From assembly GCA_034620365.1 (NCBI GenBank), contig JAQGEQ010000020.1:806001-870000 (forward strand): 64,000 nt of DNA, given 5' to 3'. The notes below the pieces were generated by a model, which worked only from the letters and a program-made list of their open reading frames with translations, did not search any database and had not been told where the DNA came from. Each line of letters begins with the position of its first letter. Position 1 is the first letter of the stretch. This DNA comes from Pegea sp. RAD2-039. Lineage: Eukaryota; Chordata; Thaliacea; Salpida; Salpidae. Shown here in pieces: positions 12,401 through 24,015 of this stretch. The translations under genes were made by a program, and so were the position numbers.

Positions 12401-15092
12401 TGCTGACTTCTTATTGTATACATCTCCAACAGTAATGTGATAATAATAAGAACAAAATAAATTAAGGATACATTTATAACTTTATTTTTTTTAATTTTAG
12501 AATAAGAATAAACAACAAATAAAAAAGAAAACACAAAAAAACTTAAAAGTACCACCATTCGAGTATATATTTTTTAGCAAAACAAAGAATTTTGTAAACG
12601 AAGTAAAAAGTGACCAGCAACATTTGAAAGTGTTTGATTGTATCGTTATCCCAAAAACAAAAGAATTCCAACAAAGATTTGGTTATATTGTAAACATTTT
12701 CACTTTTGAAAATGAAGATACTGATGAAGACAAGCCAGTTTATGCCCACATTATTCTAATGATTCCCTCACGGCAGACGTTATTATCGGATTCTGGTGAC
12801 CCTAATGAGTTTTTTCTAATCAAAGAATGTTGTGATGTGCTCTTAACAGACAGCATAACTAAAATTTCCATTGAATACTTAAATTCACGGACTAATTTGA
12901 ATGAAAGTAAAGACTTACCCTGCCAACGTTCAAAACATAAAAAACTGTTTTATCAGAAATGGTACGTTGAAAAAACTGCAAGGTTTGAAGATTTACCAAA
13001 TATAGTTCAGGAACCACCAATTGGAGATTATGTTGAGTGTTATTTGTGTGAAAAAGAAAGTCAAAAAAGCCTGAAAGGAAAAATCGTTTTCGGAAAAGAA
13101 CGGAAAATGGAAAAAATCGCTTCTGAAACGAATCATCAAAGTTCTAAAACTTCGGGCAAATTATACAAAAGTTTTAAAACAAACGGTATGACTATATCTA
13201 GTAAAGACGGATTGTTATTAAAGCCTAACTCATTCAAGTTTGATTTCAAAAAGGCTAAAACACCTACAGAGATAAACTGGAATGTTGATAAAACGTTATA
13301 TCCAGAACATTTTAGAAAAAAAACTTTTGTAAAAGATAATGTACAAAGTTTGAATAAACCATTTCAAATTGGATTAGTTAGGGCCATCATTGGCGATAAA
13401 AACAAAAACCAATTATCACTTTCAGTTCAAAAGTTCTATCGACCAGAAGACACGACCTTGCAGGCAAAAGATTACGTCACTAGAGGTCTTAATGAAGTTT
13501 TTTGGAGTGATGAAGTTGAACAAATTGAAATAAGTGATGTAATAAGGAAATGTTCTGTTAGATACAGTAAAGAAGATGAAGTATATGATGAGCTAGAACA
13601 AATGATACAACCTAGCTTTTACTATAAACAGAAATTTGATGCCAAATCTAAAAAGTTTTCCGATTTACCTGATCATAAGGAAAGTCCGTCATCTGTAAAA
13701 CCAAAGAAGTCATCTTGTAAAAGGTTGGCTACAATGGAAGTATTTGCTGGTTGTGGTGGTTTGTCAGAAGGATTAAAACAAGCAGGAGTGGCAGATTTAA
13801 AGTGGGCTATTGAAATGGATTCAAGTGCAGCTGAATCGTACAAAGAAAACAACCCACAAGCCAAAGTTTTTACACAAGATAGCAGCGTTATATTTAGGGA
13901 TCTTTTGTCAGATTCGGAGGAAGTAATGAAGCAATATCCTCGTAAAGGAGAAGTTGAATTGCTTTGTGGAGGACCACCTTGTCAAGGTTACAGCTTAATA
14001 AATCGATACTGTCAAAAAGATTATTCAAAATTCCAAAATACGTTAGTGGCAGGATTTCTATCCTATTGCGACTACTATCGCCCTCGCTTCATTATCATTG
14101 AAAATGTTCGTCGACTAATGAACTATGGAAAAGGAAACGCTATAAAAGTCATAATGGCTGTTTTGCTGCGTTTGAATTATCAGTGCACGTTTGCAATACT
14201 ACAAGCTGGTCACTATGGGGTACCTCAAACACGTTGCAGAGCAATCATTCTTGCTGCTGCTCCAGGAGAGAAGCTTCCTTCTTATCCTGAACCCTTATAT
14301 ACTTTTTCTAGTAAATACCTCAAAGTAAATCTTAATGGAAAAGTCTTTGTTAGTAATATCAGCAATCTGGAAAATGCGCCAATGCGACATATAACAGTGA
14401 GAGATGCTATTAGTGATCTTCCTGAAATTACTGTTGACTTATCTAGAACCAGAAATGAAAGTAAACAAGCGATAGATTATACCATGGAGCCAAAAACGTC
14501 ATTTCAGCAAAATATTCGAAGTAATTCTGATGTTCTCAATGATCATTACTGTCGAACTGTTACAGTTTTAAATCAAGCAAGAATTGAACACATTCCTCGG
14601 ACTCCTGGAAGCGACTGGAGAGATTTACCAAATAAACGAATGTTGTTGAGAGATGGAACCTATTTAGATTTACTTGATTACAAATACAATTATATTTACA
14701 AAGGAAGAAAGATGCAAGGAGTTTGCAAATGTGTGTTAGGTCAAGATTGTGACAGAGAAGATAAACAATCAAACACTCTTATTCCTTGGTGTTTACTTCA
14801 TACTGCTGATAAGAATAATCATTGGGCGGGTTTATTTGGTCGAATAACTTGGGATGGTTTCTTTCAAACCATATTAACTGATCCTGCACCAATGGGAAAA
14901 CAAGGAAAAGTTTTACATCCCGACCAACACCGTCTAGTCTCGATAAGAGAGTGCGCGCGTTCACAAGGATTTCCTGATCATTATCGCTTTTGTGGAAATA
15001 TCACAGAAAAGTATTGTCAAATAGGAAATGCAGTTCCTCCTCCAATGGCGAAAGCAATTGGTTTAGAATTACTTCGTTGCATCGAATCTTAA
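9463..15092 (+). CDS. DNMT1: DNA (cytosine-5) methyltransferase 1, copy A
   Basis: Maintenance methyltransferase family: it copies CpG methylation onto the new strand after replication, in the nucleus. Nine exons join in phase: 9463-9546, 10082-10123, 10367-10508, 10569-10736, 10881-11164, 11398-11535, 11632-11744, 12314-12353 (or to 12362) and 12501-15092, about 1200 residues. Order: short N-terminus; RFTS domain (residues about 43-240) with the KCNVCNQRLC zinc ligands; linker; BAH1; BAH2; catalytic domain from about 749. Motifs seen: MEVFAGCGG (I), PPCQ with catalytic Cys at 13980-13982 (IV), ENV (VI), QTRCR (VIII), RECARSQGFPD (IX), GNAVPPP (X). No CXXC finger, DMAP1-binding region or PIP box is visible. 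Odd: after PCQGYS it has Leu where the family and copy B have Gly, and other conserved sites are changed. The AG before 12501 and the phases decide the start of the last exon; a SINE lies in intron 7. Confidence 0.9.
11840..12230 (+). mobile_element. tRNA-derived SINE in intron 7 of DNMT1 copy A
   Basis: The left end looks like a tRNA gene head: an A-box-like TGGTATAGCGG at 11846-11856 and a weaker B-box-like GGTTCTGGATT near 11883-11893, about the spacing of a pol III promoter. A body of about 330 bp follows, far less AT-rich than the surrounding intron and with no long conserved frame. It ends in a short repeated tail (AACAAATAAG AACAAATAA) near 12208-12227. Copy B has no such insert: the two introns are alike only up to about 11818 and then differ. 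I did not find clear target-site duplications. A degraded relative of its right half is at about 29890-29990. Boundaries are approximate. Confidence 0.65.
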
Positions 15093-16060
15093 TTTCTTCT
15101 GCTGAACGTAGCCACCTACATTATTCTCAGTCAATCATCCAAATACTGGAAGTGTTTTCGATTAACTTTCTATTTTTTTGAAGTTTGTTGTTTAACATTT
15201 TATTGTTTTTCTTCAAATCCTATATTTGATGTTTAATTTAATCTTCTTAGCCCTAGATCAATTTTGTTTTAGTTAAAAATTCTTTCTTTTTAGATAAGCT
15301 TATAATATTGAGTCTAGTTGTTTAATTTCTAAATCGATTTGTAACTTTCTAACCTTGCATATGTTGTTCTTTTAATCTTTCTGCACTTAAGCAGTCTTTG
15401 ACTTATTTGGTATCACAAAAGCAATGCGATCAAACATTTTTTATACTTTTATATCAGGCGATTTTTTATGAACAATACTTTTTTTTTGTAAAATTGAGCA
15501 TATAAAATGTTTTAGCACGTGAAAGTATGATTTCTTGAAAGTAAATATTCTCGAACAATTAAAGTTTTTAGAAAGTATGTGATAGTTTTGCAGAATAAAT
15601 TTTGTAAACTTGCAATTGGTTCTGAATTACATCTTCTAGTATAAAACTGATACTTGAATTGATTCTTCTGATTATTACTACATTTAAAATAAAATTACTT
15701 GTAAAAGTGGAAACAGCAATATAAAAGAATATTAAAGTTTTTTTTAATTAGAGCAAGATGTCTATGTCGTTTATACGTTTAGATGATGTTGTTTGCCATT
15801 TTTAGAAAATCACTTGGAATTTGTATTGTGATAGTTATAACTATATTCTCTTTACAATCATGCTCAAAAAACGTTCTTCTTAAAGATTACTCGTTATTAC
15901 ACTTTTTATTCTATTTGAATAAGTTTCAGGTAATATTCTATTTGAATAAGTGCTTGTAAGTTGTGATAAAGTTATTTCTAAGAAGTGATTTGTATATTAT
16001 ATATTGTGGTTGGTGACACTAAATTTCTTTCACGAAAACTATAGTGGACCCAAATAAAAC
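15093..16060. other. Spacer between DNMT1 copy A and the LINE
   Basis: AT-rich sequence with the 3' untranslated region of copy A and no recognised gene. The similarity to copy B stops within about ten bases after the stop codon. One small direct repeat is present: a 17-bp unit at 15908-15924 and again at 15935-15951. Confidence 0.45.
15908..15951. repeat. Short direct repeat, 27-bp period
   Basis: The 17-bp sequence ATTCTATTTGAATAAGT occurs at 15908-15924 and again at 15935-15951. It is a simple local duplication in noncoding sequence with no visible function. Confidence 0.7.
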
Positions 16061-16217
16061 TACCAAGACCTTACGAAATGTAAAGAAAAATCCTGACAAA
16101 CCGACTTCATTAAAGCAAGCTTGCAATTACCAATTCTGCAATAAAATTTGCTCTGGTGAAGATCCAGCAATAGAATGCTTTAAATAACTCTCTTGCTTTT
16201 ATCTCACCTGTAGTGAT

Positions 16218-16781
16218 GTGAGCAAAAACACTTACGATATATTTTATAACAACCAGACGGAGCAAATGGGATTTAAATGGTTCTGCATTAAATGTAGAAC
16301 CATGGGCACAACAGCTCCCTCATCCAATTCTAATCAAAACCTATTATCAGACATTAGCAAATCTATATCTGCTGAATTAGCCAAATTTAAATGTGAAATT
16401 GGCAAAGATGTTGCCAAAATCAATGAGAAAATTTATAGTTTGTCTAAACCAATGGACAAACTGGATGCCTCTACAAAGAAACAAGTCACATGGGCCTCAG
16501 TGGTCGGTGATCCCGGTTCTGACAAAAATGCTAGTATGGTACAGCTTCTTGCCAAGAAGGTAACCGACACGCACAAAAAACTCACTTTAGACCTTGAGGA
16601 CAGAGAAAACAATGTCATCATCTTTAATGTCTCTGAGACTGATAAAGATGATGACACTAAGTTTTTTAATCAAATATGCTCTCAAAGCCTTGATTTTGTG
16701 GACGTTCTAAAGGTATCAAGAACCAGAGCGAAGATCTCAGATCATCAAAGACCGTTGAAAGCGTCCTTTCAGGAAAGCTAG
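16218..16781 (+). pseudogene. LINE ORF1 fragment (nucleic-acid-binding protein)
   Basis: Longest open piece of the LINE ORF1, 187 codons. It begins inside a PHD-like Cys-rich finger whose upstream half (CNYQFCNKICSG...) lies before an in-frame stop at about 16186. It ends at a premature stop; further ORF1 sequence (KYKVRGPPWALRIVKF) continues in the neighbouring frame to about 17000. The middle is predicted helical. It would have coated the element's RNA; it is broken and has no gene-like features of its own. Confidence 0.75.
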
Positions 16782-17732
16782 GACACACGTAAATTTCTTG
16801 CCAAGCTATATAAACTAAAGCTTGACAAAAATTTGAGCGCATTTGAGTAGCACATGATATGTGTGAAGATGATCGCTTAGAAAATAAGCGTCTTCTAAAA
16901 GAGGCGTATAACCGAAATCAGAAGGAACAACCAACTGATTTCAAATACAAAGTTTGAGGTCCACCATGGGCCTTGAGAATTGTCAAGTTTTTTTTTTCAA
17001 AAAACGGAAGTGGAAAATAATTACTGGACCCACATCTTCTTTTTTCAAACTCTCTTCAGACACAATTATTAATATCCAAGATATCAATTTACAGAAGCCC
17101 GTCATCAAGTCTTACAAGCGTCAAAAAGACAATTCTTCTATCACATTAGGTATGTTCTTCAACGCACGGTCGATTATTAACGTAAAGTAAACAGTTTAAA
17201 AATGTGATTTGTAAATTGATTTATTTATTACAATAAATGCGAAGGAGGGTACCTGAAAAGAGCACCTTTTTTTGATTTTTTTGAAATCACTAACTTGATA
17301 TGGCATCCATGCAACATCGTTAAAGAGTCAATTAAAAATATTCATAACTTTTTATAAACCCAACAAAAAACCACATTTGCGTAGATATTTAAGGAATTCA
17401 AAAATTTGAAAAACCTCTTATACGAACAAACTAAAGCAGATCCTTCCATCAAATTTCTGTACAAAGATCTTTGTATAGTTTACAAGAAATCTATCTCTAA
17501 TTTATATTTAGGAAGAAAGTGCAGTCTTATCTTCACCAAGCAAGAAAACGTTTTTTGGTTTCATAAATTGTGAGCTTAAGACGAGATCTCAAATACCTTC
17601 CTTGCTTGACACTACAGCTTGTGACCAGTGAATTCGCTTTTTATAACTGACTTCAGTTACAAATTTGCAGAACAGTCAAGATCAGCATATCTACTTCATC
17701 ATCATCATACTGACTAGGAAGAAAGCTCATTC

Positions 17733-18343
17733 ATGAGAAACACTACACTTAACTACAGACCAGTTTCGCTGACTTCAGTTATCTGCAGAACTCAAGAGCA
17801 TATCATTCACAATCATATGACTAGTCATTTGATGGAGCACCATCTAATATCTGATGTCCAGCATGGCCTTGTGAAACGGAGATCTTCCCTGACTCAACAT
17901 CTCACTTTTCTTAATGAGCTTACAGCATTATTTATACTCCCTGTGACATCATATACTTCGATTTTGCTAAAGCGTTTGATTCTATCCCACACACTAAGCT
18001 CGTTACTGTATTGAAAAACTTAAAAATCAACAGCTTTATCTTACAGTGGATTAAAGATTACTTACCAGGTAGAACCCAACAAACTCGTGTAGAAAGATCT
18101 TTATCTACTTCTAGTCAAATCACTAGTGGTGTTCCTCAGGGCTCTGTTCTGGGTCCCCTTCTCTTTTTAATTTTTATCGAAGACCTCAGCAGACTAGTAG
18201 CAGTATATGATGTCAGAGTGTTTGTGTATGCGAATGATATCAAGCTATTATCTTGTAATCCTTCAAAACTTCAAACTGCACTACACACTGTAGAAAACTG
18301 GTCTACGAATTGGCAGCTCATAATCCAGCCCACAAAGTCTTAA
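17733..18343 (+). pseudogene. LINE ORF2 reverse transcriptase fragment
   Basis: Two overlapping frames (17733-18014 and 18011-18343) carry successive parts of one reverse transcriptase, so there is a frameshift at about 18010. The NYRPVSLTS block, the SGVPQGSVLGPLLF block and the palm box are recognisable in order. The palm box reads VYANDIK instead of the usual YADD, losing a metal-binding Asp. The thumb and 3' tail are absent after 18343. Confidence 0.8.
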
Positions 18344-18979
18344 AAATTGTACTAATTTATTACAAAATAAAACAAAACTTGAAATAAATAACAAACGAAC
18401 GAATAATAAATTGCTTTTAACATTATTTAAAAACTTGATTAAAATTTAGAAAACTGATAACAATATGAAGTAATTAATTTAATCTTAATTTATATGAAAC
18501 AAACGCTAAATAAACACTCAATAGAACACAAAAAATCTAAAAGATGCCGGGTGTCGAGTATTTTGATCAAAATAAACTTCGTAATAAGGATAGATAATTA
18601 GGAAAGCATGAATTTTGAAATTAACAAATATAAAACAGATAATTCAATAATTGATAAAAATTGTCTGTCAAACCTATTCCTAGCCTATTAGGACAGAATA
18701 AAGTATTAATGGAGACAGAATTTCTATCCAAGATTAAATCTTATTATTTTAAACTCAAAATATAAAAAATAAATAAAAAACAAACATGTTATGAAAAATT
18801 AGATGTAAAAAACCGATAAAACTTGAAAGTACCATATTGATTACAGATTAGTGTTTTTGAAAATAAAATAGATAAAGAACATCAACAAAAATTTTTGCAT
18901 AAACGAATCGTTTTAATACCTACTTTTGTACTTATCATCATCATATAAGTAATTTATTAAAAAATCAAAAGTAAAGAAA
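18344..18979. other. Spacer after the LINE, 3' side of DNMT1 copy B
   Basis: AT-rich sequence containing the likely 3' untranslated region of copy B on the minus strand. I see no gene. No LINE tail repeat or poly-A tract marks the right end of the element. Confidence 0.4.
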
Positions 18980-21900
18980 TTAAGATTCGATGCAACGAAG
19001 TAATTCTAAACCAATTGCTTTCGCCATTGGAGGAGGAACTGCATTTCCTATTTGACAATACTTTTCTGTGATAGTTCCACAAAAGCGATAATGGTCAGGA
19101 AATCCTTGTGAACGCGCGCACTCTCTTACTGAGACTACGCGGTGTTGGTCGGGATGTAAAACATTTCCTTGTTTGCCAATAGGAATTGGTGCAGTTACTA
19201 CTGTACCAAAGAAACCATCCCAAGTTATTCGACCAAATAAACCCGCCCAGTAATTATTCTTATCAGCAGTATGAGGTAAACACCAAGGAATAAGAGTGTT
19301 TGATTGTTTATCTTCTCTGTCACAATCTTGACCTAACACACATTTGCAAACTCCTTGCATCTTTCTTCCTTTGTAAATATAATTGTATTTGTAATCAAGT
19401 AAATCTAAATAGGTTCCATCTCTCAACAACATTCGTTTATTTGGTAAATCTCTCCAGTCGCTTCCAGGAGTCCGAGGAATGTGCTCAATTCTTGCTTGAT
19501 TTAAAACTGTAACAGTTCGACAGTAATGATCATTGAGAACATCAGAATTACTTCGAATATTTTGCTGAAATGACGTTTTAGGCTCCATGGTATAATCCAT
19601 CGCTTGTTTACTTTCATTTCTGGTTCTAGATAAGTCAACAGTAATTTCAGGAAGATCACTAATAGCGTCTCTCACTGTTATATGTCGCATTGGCGCATTT
19701 TCCAGATTGCTGATATTACTAACAAAGACTTTTCCATTAAGATTTACTTTGAGGTATTTACTAGAAAAAGTATATAAGGGTTCAGGATAAGAAGGAAGCT
19801 TCTCTCCTGGAGCAGCAGCAAGAATGATTGCTCTGCAACGTGTTTGAGGTACCCCATAGTGACCAGCTTGTAGTATTGCAAACGTGCACTGATAATTCAA
19901 ACGCAGCAAAACAGCCATTATGACTTTTATAGCGTTTCCTTTTCCATAGTTCATTAGTCGACGAACATTTTCAATGATAATGAAGCGAGGGCGATAGTAG
20001 TCGCAATAGGATAGAAATCCTGCCACTAACGTATTTTGGAATTTTGAATAATCTTTTTGAAAGTGTCGATTTATTCCGCTGTAACCTTGACAAGGTGGTC
20101 CACCACAAAGCAATTCAACTTCTCCTTTACGAGGATATTGCTTCTTTACTTCCTCCGAATCTGACAAAAGATCCCTAAATATAACGCTGCTATCTTGTGT
20201 AAAGACTTTGGCTTGTGGATTGTTTTCTTTGTACGATTCAGCTGCACTTGAATCTATTTCAATAGCCCACTTTAAATCTGCTACTCCTGCTTGTTTTAAT
20301 CCTTCTGACAAACCACCACAACCAGCAAATACTTCCATTGTAGCCAACCTTTTACAAGATGACTTCTTTGGTTTTACAGATGACGGACTTTCCTTATGAT
20401 CAGGTAAATCGGAAAACTTTTTAGATTTGGCATCAAATTTCTGTTTATAGTAAAAGCTAGGTTGTATCATTTGTTCTAGCTCATCATAAACTTCATCTTC
20501 TTTACTGTATCTAACAGAACATTTCCTTATTACATCACTTATTTCAATTTGTTCAACTTCATCACTCCAAAAAACTTCATTAAGACCTCTAGTGACGTAA
20601 TCCTTTGCCTGCAAGGTCGTGTCTTCTGGTCGATAGAACTTTTGAACTGAAAGTGATAATTGTTTTTTGTTTTTATCGCCAATGATGGCCTTAACTAATC
20701 CAATTTGAAATGGTTTATCGACACTAAACGCATTTCCTTTGACATAACAGTTTTTTCTATGGTATTCAGGATACAACTTTTTGCTTTTCTTAGATTCTGG
20801 TTGGTTGTGTGGTTGTTTTGGATTTATCAAATCAAACTTTAATGAATCTGATTTCAGAAGTAATGCATTATTAAGGAAAATAGTCTCTCCGTTATATTTA
20901 AATGATTTGTAACTGTAGTATTCCCCCTTTTTAGATAATTTTTTACCGAAAAATATACTTCCTTTTAATTTTTCATTATTCTTTTGTTCACACAAATAAC
21001 ACTCAACATAATCTCCAATTGGTGGTTCCTGAACTACATTTGGTAAATCTTCAAATCTTGCAGTTTTTTCAACGTACCATTTCTGATAAAACAGTTTGTT
21101 ATGTTTTGAACGTTGGCAGGGTAAGTCTTTACTTTCATTCAAATTAGTCCGTGAATTTAAGTATTCAATCGAAATTTTAGTTATGCTGTCTGTTAAGAGC
21201 ACATCACAACATTCTTTGATTAGAAAAAACTCATTAGGGTCACCAGAATCCGATAATAACGTCTGTCGTGAGGGAATCATTAGAATAATGTGGGCATAAA
21301 CTGGCTTGTCTTCATCAGTATCTTCATTTTCAAAAGTGAAAATGTTTACAATATAACCAAATCTTTGTTGGAATTCTTTTGTTTTTGGGATAACGATACA
21401 ATCAAACACTTTCAAATGTTGCTGGTCACTTTTAGCATCTTTATAATATCTTTTTGTTTTATCGTGCAATATAGAGCTCATTTCTTCTACTCTTAGCCGT
21501 TTGTATTTGTTCGATATTCTATTATTTCGACTCTGCAATAAACGAGTACAAATATTACAACCAGACCTTCAAGCTTTAGCCAGAACTTTTCATTACATTT
21601 TCTAACTTTTTGCTACAAACAGCTGACCAAAGAAATTACCAATTTAGCACTTCTAAAATATTTGTTCTTACTGAAATTGTTTGATCTTGTAATAGCTCTA
21701 TGCAAGAAAGATCCTCTGCGCTCTTTGTGACAATTCTGCTCATAAACAAAGAAATCCGTTTAATATTTTAACAACTATTATATGATATTTAAAAAATGTG
21801 TTTGGTTAGCATTTCAATTATATGCTGTAATGTTTCTCATAATATTTTTCTTTTAACGAAATTACTTAAATAAAGTTTCCAAAATAGATTAAACTGTTTT

Positions 21901-24015
21901 ATGAAATATATACAACATTGTTATTAATAGTAAAAGCATTACCCAAGCTGAAAGATGAATAGTACTTTTTGCTATATAAATTATTTGAAGAAAAATATTG
22001 ATAATAAAATCATTACCCATCAGTGGTCCTTTCTTGGCTTTCTTTAGATGTGTTGTAGGTCAAAGTTGGAAATAAATCTTTCATCATTTCATGAATTATT
22101 TTTGAAGTAACAACTGGAACAGCTTTTTGCTAAAAATTAAAGACATATAATTAAAAAAATATAGTCAGATCTTCTATGAAAGCTGTAGCATGTCTGAAAA
22201 TTGCCATTATGATTTTCAGCAACCATTCTAAATGCGATTATCGAATTAAGTACATAATAGTTTAAATATTACATCTTATTACCTTTTGCTTTCTAGATTT
22301 ACAGTTTTTCTTCACTATATTAGTCAGTGTTTGTTTTTTATTTGAAATCTTAGCTCCAGTTAAGTCAATCAAGGATTTGATGGAAGAATGCGACAAAAAA
22401 GTCCTACTTTGTATTTGGAGCTTAAATATAATTAAAAGAAGTATTAGTAGAGTTCATATGAAAAATATGAATATTCCTGACATAAATGACGTAAATTTTC
22501 TAACTAGATTATTGTTTATATAGAAAGTCTTTTCAACAAAGTCTCAATTTTATTTTCTAAATTTGTAAATATCTCAAATATAAATTAGAATCAGGAAATA
22601 AGAACACCACCTGATCAATTACAAATTGTGCATGATTGTGAAGATGCTCTTCATTCAGACTTTTGACTGTCAAAGATGTACTAAGATCTAGAGAATCTAA
22701 ACATAAAAGAAGATCTTCATAGGCTGTATCATCATTTTCCTCTTCTTGAATGAAGTTTATGATCTGATTCGATAAAATAAACTTTTCTTCCATAGCTCTG
22801 TATCGGTCGATGTAAAGATTTGAAGGATTCTTTAGTACATAGAAAGCGTATTCAGTGGACAACACAATACATAGCTTCACTTCGTCATCATCACCATCTA
22901 ATAGAAATATTATTTGTAATTGAAATTAGTTTACTAGCAACAAAAAGTTAAGTTTTCGAAGTAAATCTAATTATTTAAAGTTATAAGATATTACTCTTTT
23001 ACTTAATATAATGGAATTTTTATGTAAAAAAAGTTCGCACCTTGAAGTTGCCAACTTAAAATTGGACCAATTTTTGCTGGATTTCCTTTTTTCGAAAAGT
23101 CAGCATCCACTAACTTATACAAGTCACCAGTTGCATAAAGAGCAGCATCTCGTTCAATCAATCCTTCAAATTTACAAATGTGCTCGTTCTCACAATATAT
23201 AGTAAAATCTGAAAGCAGTACAGGTCAATACCAGGACACTGTTGTTGACGAAGATTAGAAATAAATACCATTTATTAAATATTGTGGGTCATCTTGTTCT
23301 CCTCCTATGTTCAGTTCTTCATCAGTAATCACTATGAATTCTTCTAAATACTTTTCGTCAGGATTATATGTCTTTGCATCACATAATCTTTGATTACAGA
23401 CATTGCATTTCTGTAATAAAAAGTTTGACTAATTTTGAAAAGTATAATCGCAACATAAGTTCAGCAGTAAATATAAATTTTATGATTTAACTAATCAAGT
23501 TAGTTTAAGATTAAAAGTTAAATATGTTCTACAAATTAATAATAGCTAAAATTAAATTACATTAATACTTTGATTTGTTTATAACTATTTGCAATTTCAT
23601 ATTAAGAACTAATTTTTATCAATTAAAAATTTTGGTGGTATTTGTATCTTACTTTTATTACTTTGTTTCCTTTTTTCTTTTTTACTGGATTTATCTGCAT
23701 GAAAAATTAATTTTGATTTTTTTATATATTCTCAAGAGTTACAAAAGATTTTTACTAACGTCACATCTATAGCAATGTTGTAATTGAACTTGATCAACTT
23801 AAGGGGAATTACCGGCCTTTGGCCTAATCAAAATTTAATTACTTTCAAGTAGGTCTTAAAAAATATAAAGTTGTTTAAATATTCCAAGTTTTACCAAGAT
23901 TTTAAACATTATAACATCATTTCTGTAAAACTGATGTCCTTACATTATTAGTTGAGCTTGTCTTCAGTGATTCGTTGGACTGAAGAGAGATTGGAACTTG
24001 TCTTTTTCTGCTCAT
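18980..24015 (-). CDS. DNMT1: DNA (cytosine-5) methyltransferase 1, copy B
   Basis: Inverted paralog of copy A, same reaction. Eight exons fit in phase: 23944-24015, 23269-23410, 23041-23208, 22611-22897, 22283-22420, 22017-22129, 21672-21738 and 18980-21532, about 1179 residues. No counterpart of copy A exon 2 was found; exon 1 joins the RFTS exon directly in phase 0. Domains: RFTS, linker, BAH1, BAH2, catalytic domain. The motifs FAGCGG, PPCQGYSGINR, ENV, QTRCR, RECARSQGFPD and GNAVPPP are all present, and the positions altered in copy A (Gly after PCQGYS, PWCLPHT, HRVVSVRECA) are canonical here. The linker before BAH1 (KRYYKDAKS) is also closer to vertebrate DNMT1 than that of copy A. Like copy A it lacks a CXXC finger. 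It is the better candidate for the working maintenance enzyme. The first exon (MSRKRQVPIS) is the least certain part. Confidence 0.9.

Larger units (their letters stand above)
16061..18343 (+). mobile_element. Decayed CR1/Jockey-like non-LTR retrotransposon (LINE)
   Basis: The element reads on the plus strand between the two DNMT1 copies. ORF1 remains are at about 16120-17000 and ORF2 remains at about 17100-18343. ORF1 has a Cys-rich finger ending FKWFCIKC, the WASVV motif and DLEDRENNVIIFNV, typical of CR1/L2/Jockey ORF1 proteins. ORF2 keeps the start of the endonuclease (FNARSIINVK) and parts of the reverse transcriptase (NYRPVSLTSV; SGVPQGSVLGPLLF). Most of the endonuclease is missing between about 17190 and 17700, stops and frameshifts break both ORFs, and the catalytic YADD box reads YAND. 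The element is dead. Confidence 0.85.

Noticed and set aside
12624..12626. Methionine at 12624 as the start of DNMT1 copy A
   Set aside because: The frame is open upstream to a good acceptor at 12500/12501 and the preceding exons encode the RFTS domain in matching phase, so this Met is internal.
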